Shown: piece after piece, positions 21,034 to 31,415 of the stretch
Position numbering within the stretch: the stretch's first letter is position 1
Layout: each line of letters starts with the position of its first letter
DNA from: Leptodontidium sp. MPI-SDFR-AT-0119
Taxonomy: Eukaryota; Ascomycota; Leotiomycetes; Helotiales; Leptodontidiaceae
Direction of reading: 5' to 3'
DNA: 64,000 nt
Assembly: GCA_020726505.1 (NCBI GenBank)
Contig: JAHLEZ010000005.1
Span: forward strand, 1,426,001 to 1,490,000
The notes under the pieces: generated by a model
Seen by the model: only the letters and a program-made list of their open reading frames with translations
What the model was told of the DNA's origin: nothing
The model's database searches: none
Position numbers and translations under genes: made by a program

Positions 21034-22168
21034 ATGGCGTCGAAACCACATGGCTTCTCTCAGCCAGAAACACTCGAGGAAAAGTATCTCGATCATGATG
21101 CCGCTTCTGAAGACCACGACAGCTCTTCCGCCCTCCTATCATCAATCGAAGAAGACGGACGCAGTCTCGAACAAAGTCATCAACAGAGACGTTTTGTTTT
21201 CATTTTGATCGGCCAGGCGGCGTTCTTCATATTTTCTCTTTCCCTGCTAGTGTATTCGTTGTATTTGCAGAAGCAAATGCCTCAAAATTGCACGCGAAAG
21301 ATCTCGTCGCCCTGTGAGTGCATCACCACCTAGTTCAAAAGCCAAACCTGTTCGCAATAATGTCTGACCATCTAGCTCCTGCACTCGAAGCGTTTACCGA
21401 CGATGATTACGAATGGGTCCGCTGGAACACTACGTTGAACACCTTTGGAGAGTTTACCGGCAACTACACGGAGGAGAAAGCCCAAGCATGGTTGGATATC
21501 ACCGCAAGTAAGATTGGTCGAACTCCAGCTCAAGTAGTTCGGGTCACTGCTTTCACAGTGCATAGAAGTACTCATCGTTTCTTTCCCACTAATCTGGCGT
21601 TAGCTCCTGTCATCACTGTGTCCGAGGCCGATATGATCAGCGCTGGTGCTTCCTTGGACTCCGTACGAGTGCCTGAATCTGCCGGAGGCGGCTACCTGGC
21701 TCAGCTCGAGGGGTTCCACGACCTGCATTGCCTTCGCGTACTGTGGTATGATCACCACTCTGAGGAGATCCCAGAGACCAAGAAGTCCAAGCTAGAGAAT
21801 TCACGACACTATGAAGCGCATTACGAGCACTGCATCGACCTTCTACGGCAGAGTCTGATGTGTAATTTTGAGTGAGTTCGCCTTCCTCCAATCATTGCTC
21901 CGAGAAAGATATTGACTGACACACTTACAGTACAAGCTTTGCGACTTTCAATTGGCTCGTGGACATCGACGAACCATTCCCTTATTTTGCGAACCCCAAG
22001 AAATGCCGCAAGTTGGACAAGTTACTGGACTGGACACATGAGCACAAGTTTCATAAGCCAGAGGGCTTTGTTTGGGAGGCTCCTGATGATGCTCACTTAG
22101 TCAGAGTGGTCGACCGTGTTGCGCAATGGGATGAACCTCGAGTGGATAAGGATGGGAACGAGCTGTGA
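21034..22168 (+). CDS. UstYa-like oxidase F (DUF3328, 305 aa)
   Basis: Four exons (21034-21313, 21376-21507, 21604-21871, 21931-22168), in frame throughout. One transmembrane helix (FVFILIGQAAFFIFSLSLLVYSLYL). Splicing restores SPSPALEAF, the start of the family core. Hallmarks are HDLHC (176-180) and HYEHC (210-214), then CIDLLRQSLMCNFDTSF and a C-terminal CRKLDKLLDWTHEH. The core substrate segment is variant: RWNTTLNTFGEFTGNYTEEKAQAW in place of the Pro-rich form. It is the longest of the six. It is divergent from UstYa-like E and lies on the side nearest the GNAT and methyltransferase genes. Confidence 0.92.
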
Positions 22169-23024
22169 AGACTTTGCAGCCTTTGATTTGATCAATAAGT
22201 GGTGTTAACCGAGCGGTTCGGCGACGTAAAATCATGGAGTACAGAGAACCTCTGGGCATGCCATCAAGTAGCCGGGGCACAAATCCGTATGCCCATGTAC
22301 GTAGCAAATGATTTAGGCCGTGTCGGTAGGCTCCATGGACGTGACTTGGTTTCCTGTAATTCACATCCTTCCAGTTCACTTCCGTCTCCATCCAATCCTG
22401 CCTGCTGAATTGCGATAAATTGGCGATTGGGAAAAGAAGCAATTCTCTGCATGCGCGAGAAGAGGCAGAGAGCTTAGTCTTCTCATAGTCACTATGTATC
22501 AGAGTGGGGGCAAATAGCATACCCTCGGGCTTGTCATTTCCTCGTACCAGGAATACGGCAAGTATAATTTTGCCACTAAAACAGTGCGAAGCCTATGAAG
22601 AGCAAATCAATGTGTCCATTCCTTATGATGCGCTATGCATAATCCAAATTATAAAGTGCGCTGGCATCCCAACTCTTCCGACCACAGACACTGCCGCCAT
22701 CCACAGTGGTCTTCCTGTATTCCCCATCTGTTTCACGAAGTACAGGGGTTGGAAACCACACGTAACTCTCGCATTCCATCCTTTTTGTCGGAATATAGGA
22801 TTCACGTAATCACGTAAACAGACATCGCTTATCTCTGCATCGGGATGACTCATCAACGAGTCGTCCTCCCCATATATAGATCCCTCCCTCAGTTTCTAGC
22901 TTGATCCTTAGAGACAACATAACCAGGAATTACCTACACCGTACTCTTGAGTGTGCTGTCTCCCAATCACGTGTGATCTTACGACTTGAGTTACTGATAG
23001 TGACCAACACTTTTTTGTCGCAAG
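22169..23024. other. Intergenic region upstream of the acetyltransferase
   Basis: 856 bp without a supportable gene. It presumably holds the UstYa-like F terminator and the GNAT promoter; no specific site was recognised. Confidence 0.45.
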
Positions 23025-23627
23025 ATGTCTTCTCCAAATCCCAATCTCCGCACTGAAAATCTTACCCTTCGTCCCGCCGTCCCTTCCGATGCCGCCCCCC
23101 TCGCAGCCATTTTTGCCAACCCCCTCAACACCCTACATGAACCGCACAAGCCAAGCAACCCAACGGTAGAAGAATACCAAGGCCGAATCGCCAAATGGGA
23201 GGACCTACGCGCTTGTGGGCGAGCCTACTTTCTCGTCATAACCCGACGCCCAACAACAGAGACGGGATCAGCTTCACCACCTGCGGATGGCGTTATCGGC
23301 TTCGGCGGCATTAACGCCATCTCTACGGATGCTCAGGGTAAGCGAATTGCGGACCTGGGTGTGCTGATTGACAGCTCCGAGTGGAGGAAGGGGTATGGGC
23401 GGGAAGCGTTGCAGGCCACGTTGGACTTTGCATTCCGAAAGGTGGAGGCGGAGGGCGTCGGATGCGAGGAGGCGTATTTTGAGACATTGGCGGTGAATAC
23501 GCCGTTTCAAGGACTGGCTGATGGGATGGGGATGGCGAAGTGGAAGCGGGTGAAGAGTGAGGGAAAGGAGGTTGAATACAGGTTCAGCAAAGAGGATTGG
23601 GAGGGAATGAAGAATGGAAGTGCGTGA
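23025..23627 (+). CDS. GNAT-family N-acetyltransferase (200 aa)
   Basis: A single exon with a clear Kozak-like start (CAAGATGTC). The fold follows the RimJ/RimL-type GNAT pattern: an N-terminal strand LTLRPAVPSDAAPLAAIF, a mid strand YFLVIT, a central VIGFGGIN and the acetyl-CoA-binding motif A (LGVLIDSSEWRKGYGREAL, with the RxxGYG pyrophosphate loop at about residues 124-130). It ends with YFETLAVNTPFQGLADGMGM, the region that packs on the cofactor. GNATs acetylate amines, so N-acetylation of the cyclic peptide or a small cellular amine are both possible. It lies 0.86 kb from the last UstYa-like gene; cluster membership is uncertain. Confidence 0.82.
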   Translation: MSSPNPNLRTENLTLRPAVPSDAAPLAAIFANPLNTLHEPHKPSNPTVEEYQGRIAKWEDLRACGRAYFLVITRRPTTETGSASPPADGVIGFGGINAISTDAQGKRIADLGVLIDSSEWRKGYGREALQATLDFAFRKVEAEGVGCEEAYFETLAVNTPFQGLADGMGMAKWKRVKSEGKEVEYRFSKEDWEGMKNGSA

Positions 23628-24120
23628 ATCGGACCACTGATACGGAGACTTTGATGAAAGTTGAATCAAAGTTACTTGTGATTAATGTTACATATAAGCC
23701 CGTATATAAATGCCTTTTCTAGTCTCTTCTACTTTCGGTAATTGCTTTAATTAAATGAGGTTAATAGAATTATAGATAATGATTCTAGTATACAAAGTAA
23801 AGAAACTTCCTATATATAAGTAGCAGGCTGAGTTATGTGACGATAGAATTAGGTGTTGAGCATAATGGGGAGCCTCAGTATCCTCCTCCCTGTACTGATC
23901 AAAGTGAAATTAAATAGATCACATATCTCGGTCTAGTAGGCCGCACTAACAATCACCTTAATAATCGAATCTCAAAAGTGTAACCCAATCCCTTATCTAT
24001 TGACGTCTATCTTTTCTCTTCGCCCTTGTAGAGAATGCCACATGATAAAACTTTTAATAAAGACTGGCTTTCATCTGCCTATTCAGTCTACGATAAGTGA
24101 CATTTAGAACTGGCACTCTA
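23628..24120. other. AT-rich gene-free stretch
   Basis: About 23650-24050 is AT-rich (TATATATAAGTAGC, AATTAAATGAGGTTAATAGA) with no gene. It may mark the right limit of the core peptide cluster. Confidence 0.4.
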
Positions 24121-24636
24121 CTACTCCTTCGAATCCCTCCATCCGTTCCATCTCTTGAAGTCAGCAGAGTCCAAGTCAAACAAGTCCAGCATCCTGCCGA
24201 CGCTCTGGTCAACCAAACCGTCGATTGAAGCCGGTCTGACATAGTAGGCAGGGACTGGAGGAAAGATAATGGCCCCACTCTGTGTCACAGAGAGCATGTT
24301 CCTGAGATGAATGTCGCTTAACGGGGTGTCCCGTGTCACCAAGACGACCCTGCGACGTTCTTTAAGCATGACATCGGCTGTCCGCGAGATAAGATCCTCG
24401 CATAGTCCCGTGCTGATCGCGGCGAGTGTTTTCATGCTGCAAGGAACGACGATCAGCCCATCCGTGCGGAAGGAGCCACTGGATATTGGCGCTGCCATAT
24501 CGTTGTTGCCATACACATGGTCTGCGAGAGCCCGAAGATTGGATGGTGTATAGTCGGTCTCGTAGTTCATGGTGGCCTCGGCCCATTTGCTCATGATCAG
24601 GTGAGTTTCGACATTGGATGCAAGTAAGCCGAGCAC
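24121..24636 (-). pseudogene. UbiX/PAD1-like flavoprotein, N-terminally truncated
   Basis: The coding similarity is strong over 172 residues: VETHLIMSKWAEATMNYETD, AAPISSGSFRTDGLIVVPCS, MKTLAAISTGLCEDLISRTA, RRVVLVTRDTPLSDIHLRNM, GAIIFPPVPAYYVRP and SVGRMLDLFDL are typical of flavin prenyltransferases that make the prenyl-FMN cofactor of UbiD/Fdc1 decarboxylases. The N-terminal strand and the Gly-rich FMN loop (TGASG-type) are absent. Upstream sequence on this strand is instead the start of the divergent methyltransferase gene. The first in-frame ATG (24594) would give 157 residues, below the family's roughly 200 or more. I read it as a truncated gene; a distant first exon is possible but was not found. 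Confidence 0.7.
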
Positions 24637-24677
24637 GACCCTACTTCAGACAGACTGGCAACTGGCACTGATACGGA

Positions 24678-25809
24678 ATGGCAGAATATGTTTTGCCCAT
24701 GGACGAGGTAGGAGAATATCACTGTGAGGCTGAAGCTTGAGCTAACTCAGAACGATAGGAGGAGAAAGACCGACTTGGTACCGCCCGATGATATTCTCTA
24801 TTCCTGAACGAGCTAGTTTACTGACGCCCTCCAGATTTCCAAACACGCCTAGCATGGCTTTCTTTAGGTAAATGACAGACATTTGCACCATTCATCAAAC
24901 CACATCGAGCCCTCGACGTTGGCTGTGGGACAGGCCTATGGGCAATTGACTTCGGCACGTATTATCCGTATTTCATTCGCGAATTCATCCTCGCCGATTC
25001 GTCTTCGCAAATCTGTTGTAGCTGACGAACACCCCGAAACCCAGGTCCTAGGTGTGGATCTGGCAGCTGTTCAACCAATGTTGTAAGTAGTGATATCCAT
25101 ATCAAGAGCAGGCCATAACTTACCATTTGTATCACCAGCGTTCCTCCAAATCTGCAGTTCGAAGTCGACGACCTGGAGAAAGACTGGAACTTCACGCACA
25201 AGTTTGATTGCATCCACAGCCAATTGGTGATTGGGGCGTTCCAAGACTGGCCAAGATTCATCAAGCAATCTCTCCAGTGAGCCTCCTGTTCTTGCGAGCT
25301 GTTTCCCTCATCTGATTTACTCCTGTTCCAGATTCCTCGAGCCCGGGGGCTATCTCGAAGTCCACGATATAGACTTCGTGATCAAGTGTGATGATGGGAC
25401 ATTACCAGATGATTCAGATCTGATAAGATGGCATACACTGATGCATGAGGGAGCCTCAGCAGCTGGATTCCCCCTAGATGCCATTTCCAAAGTGCCACAG
25501 ATGATGAGAGATGCTGGGTTTGAAGACGTCGTTGCGATCCCGGTGAAATGGCCAATCAATACCTGGCCCAAGGATAGACACCACAAGGAAATTGGGCAAT
25601 GGGCGCCGGAGAACTTCAGTTGGGGATGTCAGAGTATGAGCCTGGCATTTTTTACACGGGCTTTGGGCTGGTCCACTGAGGAAGTCACGGTGTTCACGGC
25701 AAAGGTAAAGAAGGACTTGAGGACCAGGAAGTATCATGCGTATTGGAATTTCTGGATCATTTATGGAAGAAAGCCAGGAGGTGGCCAGTCGCAGGCCGAC
25801 AGGTCATGA
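24678..25809 (+). CDS. LaeA-like class I SAM methyltransferase (about 269 aa)
   Basis: The SAM motif I (ALDVGCGTGLWAIDF) leads into ADEHPETQVLGVDLA, then LQFEVDDLEKDW, FDCIHSQLVIGAFQDW, LEPGGYLEVHDID and a C-terminal NFWIIYGRKP, as in the fungal UMTA/LaeA-like family. Exons from motif I on are firm: about 24879-24954, 25022-25082, 25139-25276 and 25332-25809. The intron after DF begins GCACGT and ends TGTAG, apparently a GC-AG intron. The N-terminus (24678-24707 and 24751-24777, MAEYVLPMDE-NDRRRKTDL) fits the family, but about 18 residues usual before the FAP segment are missing, so the first exons are tentative. LaeA-like enzymes act as regulators or methylate small metabolites; a peptide-tailoring role is inferred from location. 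Confidence 0.75.
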
Positions 25810-26109
25810 TGGCAATGGGAAACTTTGAAGATGCTTGAAGGTCATGCGTGAGGCGCAGGGGAGTGTATTTCTTGGTACAAGCCCTCAGTCGACGACTATT
25901 ATTTTTGTGGGGAGGGAGGAGCTGAAGGATCTAGGATACTCAATACCTGCCGATGCGATCGAGCTGATCTCCCAGTTCATTGATCCAGCTCTGCAGATGG
26001 CAAATGTCTCCTCGTGCAAATAAGCGGTCGAATCCCGACGTACGGCTCATTCACGAAGAATCCCAGACCTGAGCAAACAACGGTGAGTGGTTGTGCCAAA
26101 TTAATCCAT
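25810..26109. other. Spacer with a short open frame of unknown origin
   Basis: 300 bp between two genes. A 62-codon frame at 25835-26023 (+) reads like coding sequence (FVGREELKDLGYSIPADAIE) but I do not recognise a family. It may be the remnant of a lost gene. Confidence 0.3.
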
Positions 26110-28043
26110 TCAATTAAACTCTTTCCCGATAATATTTCCCATCAACTCCGACACGTGTGAGTAATCGATCGGTATATCCACTATACTGACCCCTCTGTAC
26201 GCCAACGCCTCTGTGATCACACGCTCCAGATCCTGGGCTTTTTCGACCCTGAAGCCTTTAGCTCCAAACGACTCTGCAAACTTCACAAAATCTACGCCCC
26301 CAAGATTAACCCCGGAGCTGCGGCCGTATTTTGCCTCTTCCTGGAAAGAAACCATACTGTCATTCGAGTTAGCGGTTGATTTTATGGTTCTTTGGACGTC
26401 TGCAGAGTGCCACTCATTGCTGTTACTGTTGAAAAAAATTTGCTTACTTGTAAGTCCCGTCGTTCCAGATGAAGTGGGTGATATCACATTCTTGCTGCAC
26501 GGCAGTTGAGAGTTCCTGTGAAGTGAACATGAAACCACCATCACCAGATATGCTGACGACTTTCTCTCGTTTCGATGGGTCATTGGGAGACTGGATCAAG
26601 GAAGCTGCGATTGCCCATGGAAGAGCTATGTGAATCGTTAGCATCTATCGCTTCTAGTATATACGGAGGGTGAAGACGGACCAACTCCGAGTGTCTGTTG
26701 GCCATTGGAAACAAGGAAATGGCGTGGTAAGTAGCAGAAGAAATAGCGTGACATGTAAATGTATACCGTGCCCACGTCACAGCATACCACCGTTGTATCC
26801 GAGATGAGCCGTTGAAAGGTTGATACAAAATGCAATGGATGAACCAGCTTGACGTCTGGGGCAGCCGTTGCATAGCTAATATCATTCCAAGAGCGGAACT
26901 CTGCAGACACTTCAGAGCAGATCCGAGGGCTCGCCGTTTCTTTTCGCTCTGCCAGCTGCGAAGTCAAAGCCTCGAGAGTCAATCCAATCCCGCCGATGAG
27001 CTCTATCTCCGGCTGGTAATGATGGGTATAATCACACCCTTTGACGTCCAGGTGGACAATGTTGAGATCGCAATTGACGTTCCAGGAGAAGGGGTCGTAC
27101 TCGGTTGGATCATAGCCCACAGTGAGAACAAGGTCGGACTTGGCGAGGAGCTTATCTCCTGGCTGGTTCCTGAACAACCCAAGCCGTCCGAAAAAAAGAT
27201 GTTCCAGGTCGCGACTAACACAGCCAGCTGCTTGAAATGTTTCCAGTACTGGAATAGGATGCTTCTTGAGGAGCTGGTGGATGACCTCAACCGTTGCGGG
27301 GTCGCTTGCACGCATTCCAAGAAGCAACACTGGAAGTTTTGCAGCGTTAACCATAGCAGCAAGCTTGGATATCAGCTCTGACGGCGCGGCTCCGTAAACG
27401 GGCGGTTTGAAGGCTTTCGTGGGAAAGGCCTTGAATGGGGATGGAAAAGTGCTCATGATGTCGAGGGGAAGAGCAACAGCTGATACGCCTTGGGGGTAAG
27501 ATGCTGCGGTCCTAAAGGCATCCAGTACAATGTCGGCAACCTGGTCCTGGTGATCCACCGATTGGGTCTTTTTTGCTATGGGAGCAATGACTTCCATTAA
27601 GTGCATGCTCTGGTGAGTCCTCGCTGCAGACATGTTCCTGGGAACGGAACCAACCAAAGCGACAACAGGATCTCCTTCAGTGTTGGCTGTGGCCAGGGCA
27701 GTTATCAAGTTTGTACCTCCGGGTCCAGATGTTGCTTAATTTCTGCATCAGCATGACTTGTGATTCCTTGGGTACCTAGAGCTGTGCACCGAGGGTAAAG
27801 AAAGAGACAAGTCTTACCAACACAAACGCCTGGGGAGCCCGTCAAGCGCCCAATAGCAGCTGCAATGAACGCAGCATTCTGCTCATGCCGACATACGATG
27901 AGTTTGATTTCCGAGTGATCCAACAGCTCGTTAAAGAGCGCATCGATCTTGGCGCCGGGGATACCGAAGACCATCTTCACACCAGCATTGATGAGAGACT
28001 CTACCACAATCTCTGCTGGTTTCATCTCTTTGCTCAACGACAT
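26110..28043 (-). CDS. Acetolactate synthase-type ThDP-dependent enzyme (561 aa)
   Basis: Four exons (28043-27818, 27716-26682, 26625-26448, 26356-26110) give a full-length protein of the size of bacterial catabolic acetolactate synthase. The N-terminal pyrimidine domain has the catalytic Glu54 in RHEQNAAF. A central domain follows ([20 protein letters not shown]), then the diphosphate-binding signature [12 protein letters not shown] (GDG at 448-450) running to WNDGTYNMV. No mitochondrial targeting sequence is evident, unlike fungal Ilv2. The closer resemblance is to AlsS-like enzymes that condense two pyruvates, although 2-oxo acid specificity cannot be read from sequence. Possible horizontal origin is a guess based on the AlsS-like length and lack of transit peptide. 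It is the first gene right of the methyltransferase, and its link to the peptide cluster is doubtful. Confidence 0.88.
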
Positions 28044-29157
28044 GGTGATAGTGAGTTGCAATTCAAGTTGAGGGAGATCCAGATGGATGTTCTCCGAATA
28101 ACATGTAGAAGTTGACAAGAGGAGTGATCGATGCTCGGGAATCAGGTCTGCAGAGGCGAGATTAAGTCCGTTCCGCAACAATGGAACTTACGAAAACGTG
28201 GTAACCTGAGTACCCGCCTGAAACCCAGCGAACATGAAAGATATATTGTAGAAAAGTTCAGATTGGGGATGTGGTTGACAGGAAGTTGAGACGAAGCTAA
28301 CTGATTAGTCAGCGCCTGTCTTGTCGTCATTCCGCAGCATCCGATGGATCAAATCTCATTGATCTCTCGCTCTCCTATCCTATCCTGCTCTCTATTCGTA
28401 CAACACAGCAGCCAAATGCAGCAACAGCTTCCATTGGGAAGTTGCTGTGCCCAATGATATGCTGCAGATAAAATAGCAAGCGCCGCGAGAATTGCAAAGA
28501 CCCGGGAAGCACAAAAGAAATGCCCAGGTACGTCCACTACGCAGGCAAAAGTCACTTCGAGTTCATGCCATGCTACAATATGCCATCCTAAATAGCTTCA
28601 ACAAGCCAGCCACACACCACAGTAGCCTGATGCCTTCCACTTTCCATTCACATGTTGGCCGCCTCTTATACTTGGCTTCTTCCTTCACCGGAAAGCAAAG
28701 CAGGAATAGGTGCTTAGCTGCAAAGCCGTACCTAGGTAAAGACCAGGCAGTCCATTCTTTTGTAAACATCGTAGAAGGCTCCCGTCGGCTCCTCACTTCA
28801 CAGGTACCGGACCTAAGGTACCTACCTACCTACCTAGGTACTGTACCTAGGAAACCACCGCACCTCTAGGATCGCTCGGACGGTGGAGCGAGCTGCATTG
28901 TTCTCTATCACGTCCAACAGCATTGGTATCATCACAATCAAAACATAGCCACCCACGCCACAACCCAAAGTTACAGAAGAAGCTGTCATTAATGAGCTAC
29001 CATTCTTTCATGCCAACGCTTAGCCTCCAGTCCTGGTATCAATCGCAATCAGTCATATCCGGCTGCCGTGGCAAAGCCTTTCCACATCATCCACCGATCA
29101 AAGAAAAAGCAACACATAGTAAGAGTCTCCTCCAGTACGGCCGGAGAAAGTCGAGAT
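28044..29157. other. Intergenic region with CCTAGGTA-type motifs
   Basis: 1.1 kb with no supportable gene. It contains palindromic runs TACCTACCTACCTAGGTACT and TACCTAGG near 28815-28855, a motif that recurs at about 31800 and 32020 around the sugar-porter gene. Confidence 0.4.
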
Positions 29158-31415
29158 TTAGACAGCAGATGTCTCGGTCGCGGCATGCTCTGTGTGAACG
29201 GCCTTCTCAGCATGGTGAGTTGCCTTGCCACCAGTGCCCACCATTCCCTGATCTGCGGCCCAGGTGGAGTGTGGAACCCATTTGGCTGAGGTACGTGGAG
29301 TGGTCTCTTCCAGCATACGATCAACCTGCTCGAGTGACAGGCCCTTGGTCTCAGGAACGAGAACATAGGCGTACACAAAGCAGGCAGTGCAAAGAGAACC
29401 CCAGACGAAGAAGACCTTCGAGCCCATGTTTGCCTCACCCTTGTTCTTTCCGACCATGTAGGGTGTGATGACTGCAATGATACAGTTCCAGAGCCAGTTG
29501 CTCGCAGTACTCAAAGCAACGCCGCGGGATCGAATTGGGAGCGGGAAGATCTCGCCGATGAGAACCCACGCACCTGGATGAGTGGTTAGCAATTGTTCGA
29601 CAATGCTTGAGCTGGATGAAGACTTACCAGGGCCCCAGGTGGTCGCGAAGATGAAGATGTAGATGCAGATGAAGGCGATCTGAGCGGAGACGGCACTGTT
29701 GTTATGTTGACTCTCACGACTAGCAGTTACACCGATAATGCTAACGATAAACTCGCAGATCAGCATACCCAAGGCTCCCCAGATCAGAATAGTACGACGA
29801 CCAAATCGCTCAACAATCCAGAAGGAAAGAGGGGTCGAGCAGACATTGACGAGGGTTGTAATCAGACCGATCAAGAAAGGGTTGCTGATCGTACCAAGCT
29901 GTTGGAAGAAGGTGGTGCCGAAATAAAAGATAAAATTGATGCCCGTCCACTGCTGCATCATCTAACATTGGTATTAGTATATCTCTGCCTTGATTGAAGC
30001 CCAGAAATTTCTATATGGAAGGGAGATCTTACCTGGAGGGAAGTACCAAGGATTGTACGGCGGAGATTGGATGAAGAGTTTCGAAGATCACTGGTGAAGC
30101 AAGACATCCATGTTTTGATGTAACCACCTTGAGGAATGACGGACATCTAGTACTCGTGGTTGGCGACGATCTCCGCAAGCTCTTGTTGAATATACTCCGA
30201 TCCTTCTGACTGGCCGCGAAGACGGGTCAAAACACGGGAAGCCATTTCGAGGTTGCCTTTCTTGACATGGTATCGAGGGCTCTCGGGAAGAAGGAACAGA
30301 CCAACTGCGAGGATGACGGCCCAGAGCATCTGCAGTGCGATTGGAATGCGGTATGAGCCTATGGAGAATTAGCTTGGCTTTTGTTGAGATGTGGAGGCCA
30401 GATCTTCAATGGACTTGTCAGAAGTCCTTTGACAATAAATGACAATTTAATCGGCGGAGATGTTTACGACGTACCTGTGTCCAATCGGCCCTGAGTGCCA
30501 TAGTCAACGCACGAGGCCAAGAGAATGCCGATGGTGATGCAAAACTAGTCAAGACTTTAGCATGTATAATTTTCAATATCTCAGGATCAGAACAAAGGAA
30601 CTGATGCCAGCTCCCAGACTGTGGAGGGTTTTAGGGCGAGAAAGGACATACCTGGTATCCGGACACGATAGCTCCTCGGACCTTCTTTGGGGCAATCTCA
30701 CTCATGTACAAGATGATGATGGCACTGACGAAACCGACACCGAAACCTGCAATAAGGCGACCAGCCACCAAAAGACCAAGAGAAGTGGAAGCAGTTTGGA
30801 GAATAACACCAATGATGAAGACGGCGCATCCAGCGATGATAGTTGTACGACGACCAATCCAATCAGCCAGGTCACCAGCAATCAGCGCACCAAAGAATGT
30901 GCCAGCAGAGAGAATCGAGGTGATGAGAGACTTTTTCCAGGCAGGGAGGGTGAAGGCATCTTTTTTGGCTTGAGTTGCACCGGAACCAGGTATGGGGATG
31001 CCAGTGAAGAGGTTGATGAAGCTTTAGGGGAGCACGGAGTCAGTATTGACTTTCCAGGTAGAGGAGATGAGCGCACCACGATGACGCGGGAGATGGGAAG
31101 GCTGTCTAAGGAGGGGAGAAAGCCTCAAATCGCGAGCTCGAGGCAACCTCGAGAGGTAAACTGGGGAAGAGAGGGTTTGGAGGATACTCACTACTTCATG
31201 CCCATAACACCAGAAATGTAACCAGAGTCGAAGCCGAAGAAAATACCCCCGAAAGACGCAAAAGCGCACATGAGGTAAGCCTTCATAGAGACGGGAGCCT
31301 ATTAACACGCTGGGTTAGTACTGCGAGGTTACAGAGCATGCATCAGATAGAAAGTTTAGCGTGGGAGACTGACCTCGATGCGATAAATATCGGCGGTTGC
31401 GATCAAACCAGCCAT
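29158..31415 (-). CDS. MFS sugar porter (hexose transporter-like)
   Basis: A multi-exon gene starting at 31415 (MAGLIATADIYRIE) with at least seven exons; exon edges are approximate except where donors are clear (for example GTCAGT after RIE). The assembled frame shows 12 helices and the sugar-porter signatures: FGFDSGYISGV in helix 1, DWIGRRTTIIAG between helices 2 and 3, PESPRYHVKKG after helix 6, QQWTGINFIFYFGTTFF in helix 7, ERFGRRTIL after helix 8 and the C-terminal PETKGLSLEQVD. This is the layout of high-affinity hexose or quinate porters at the plasma membrane; the substrate cannot be fixed from sequence. The C-terminal cytosolic tail is rich in His, Thr and Ala. Confidence 0.92.

Noticed and set aside
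22101..22520. 139-codon minus-strand frame overlapping the end of UstYa-like F
   Set aside because: Overlaps a well-supported gene, with no domain or plausible promoter.
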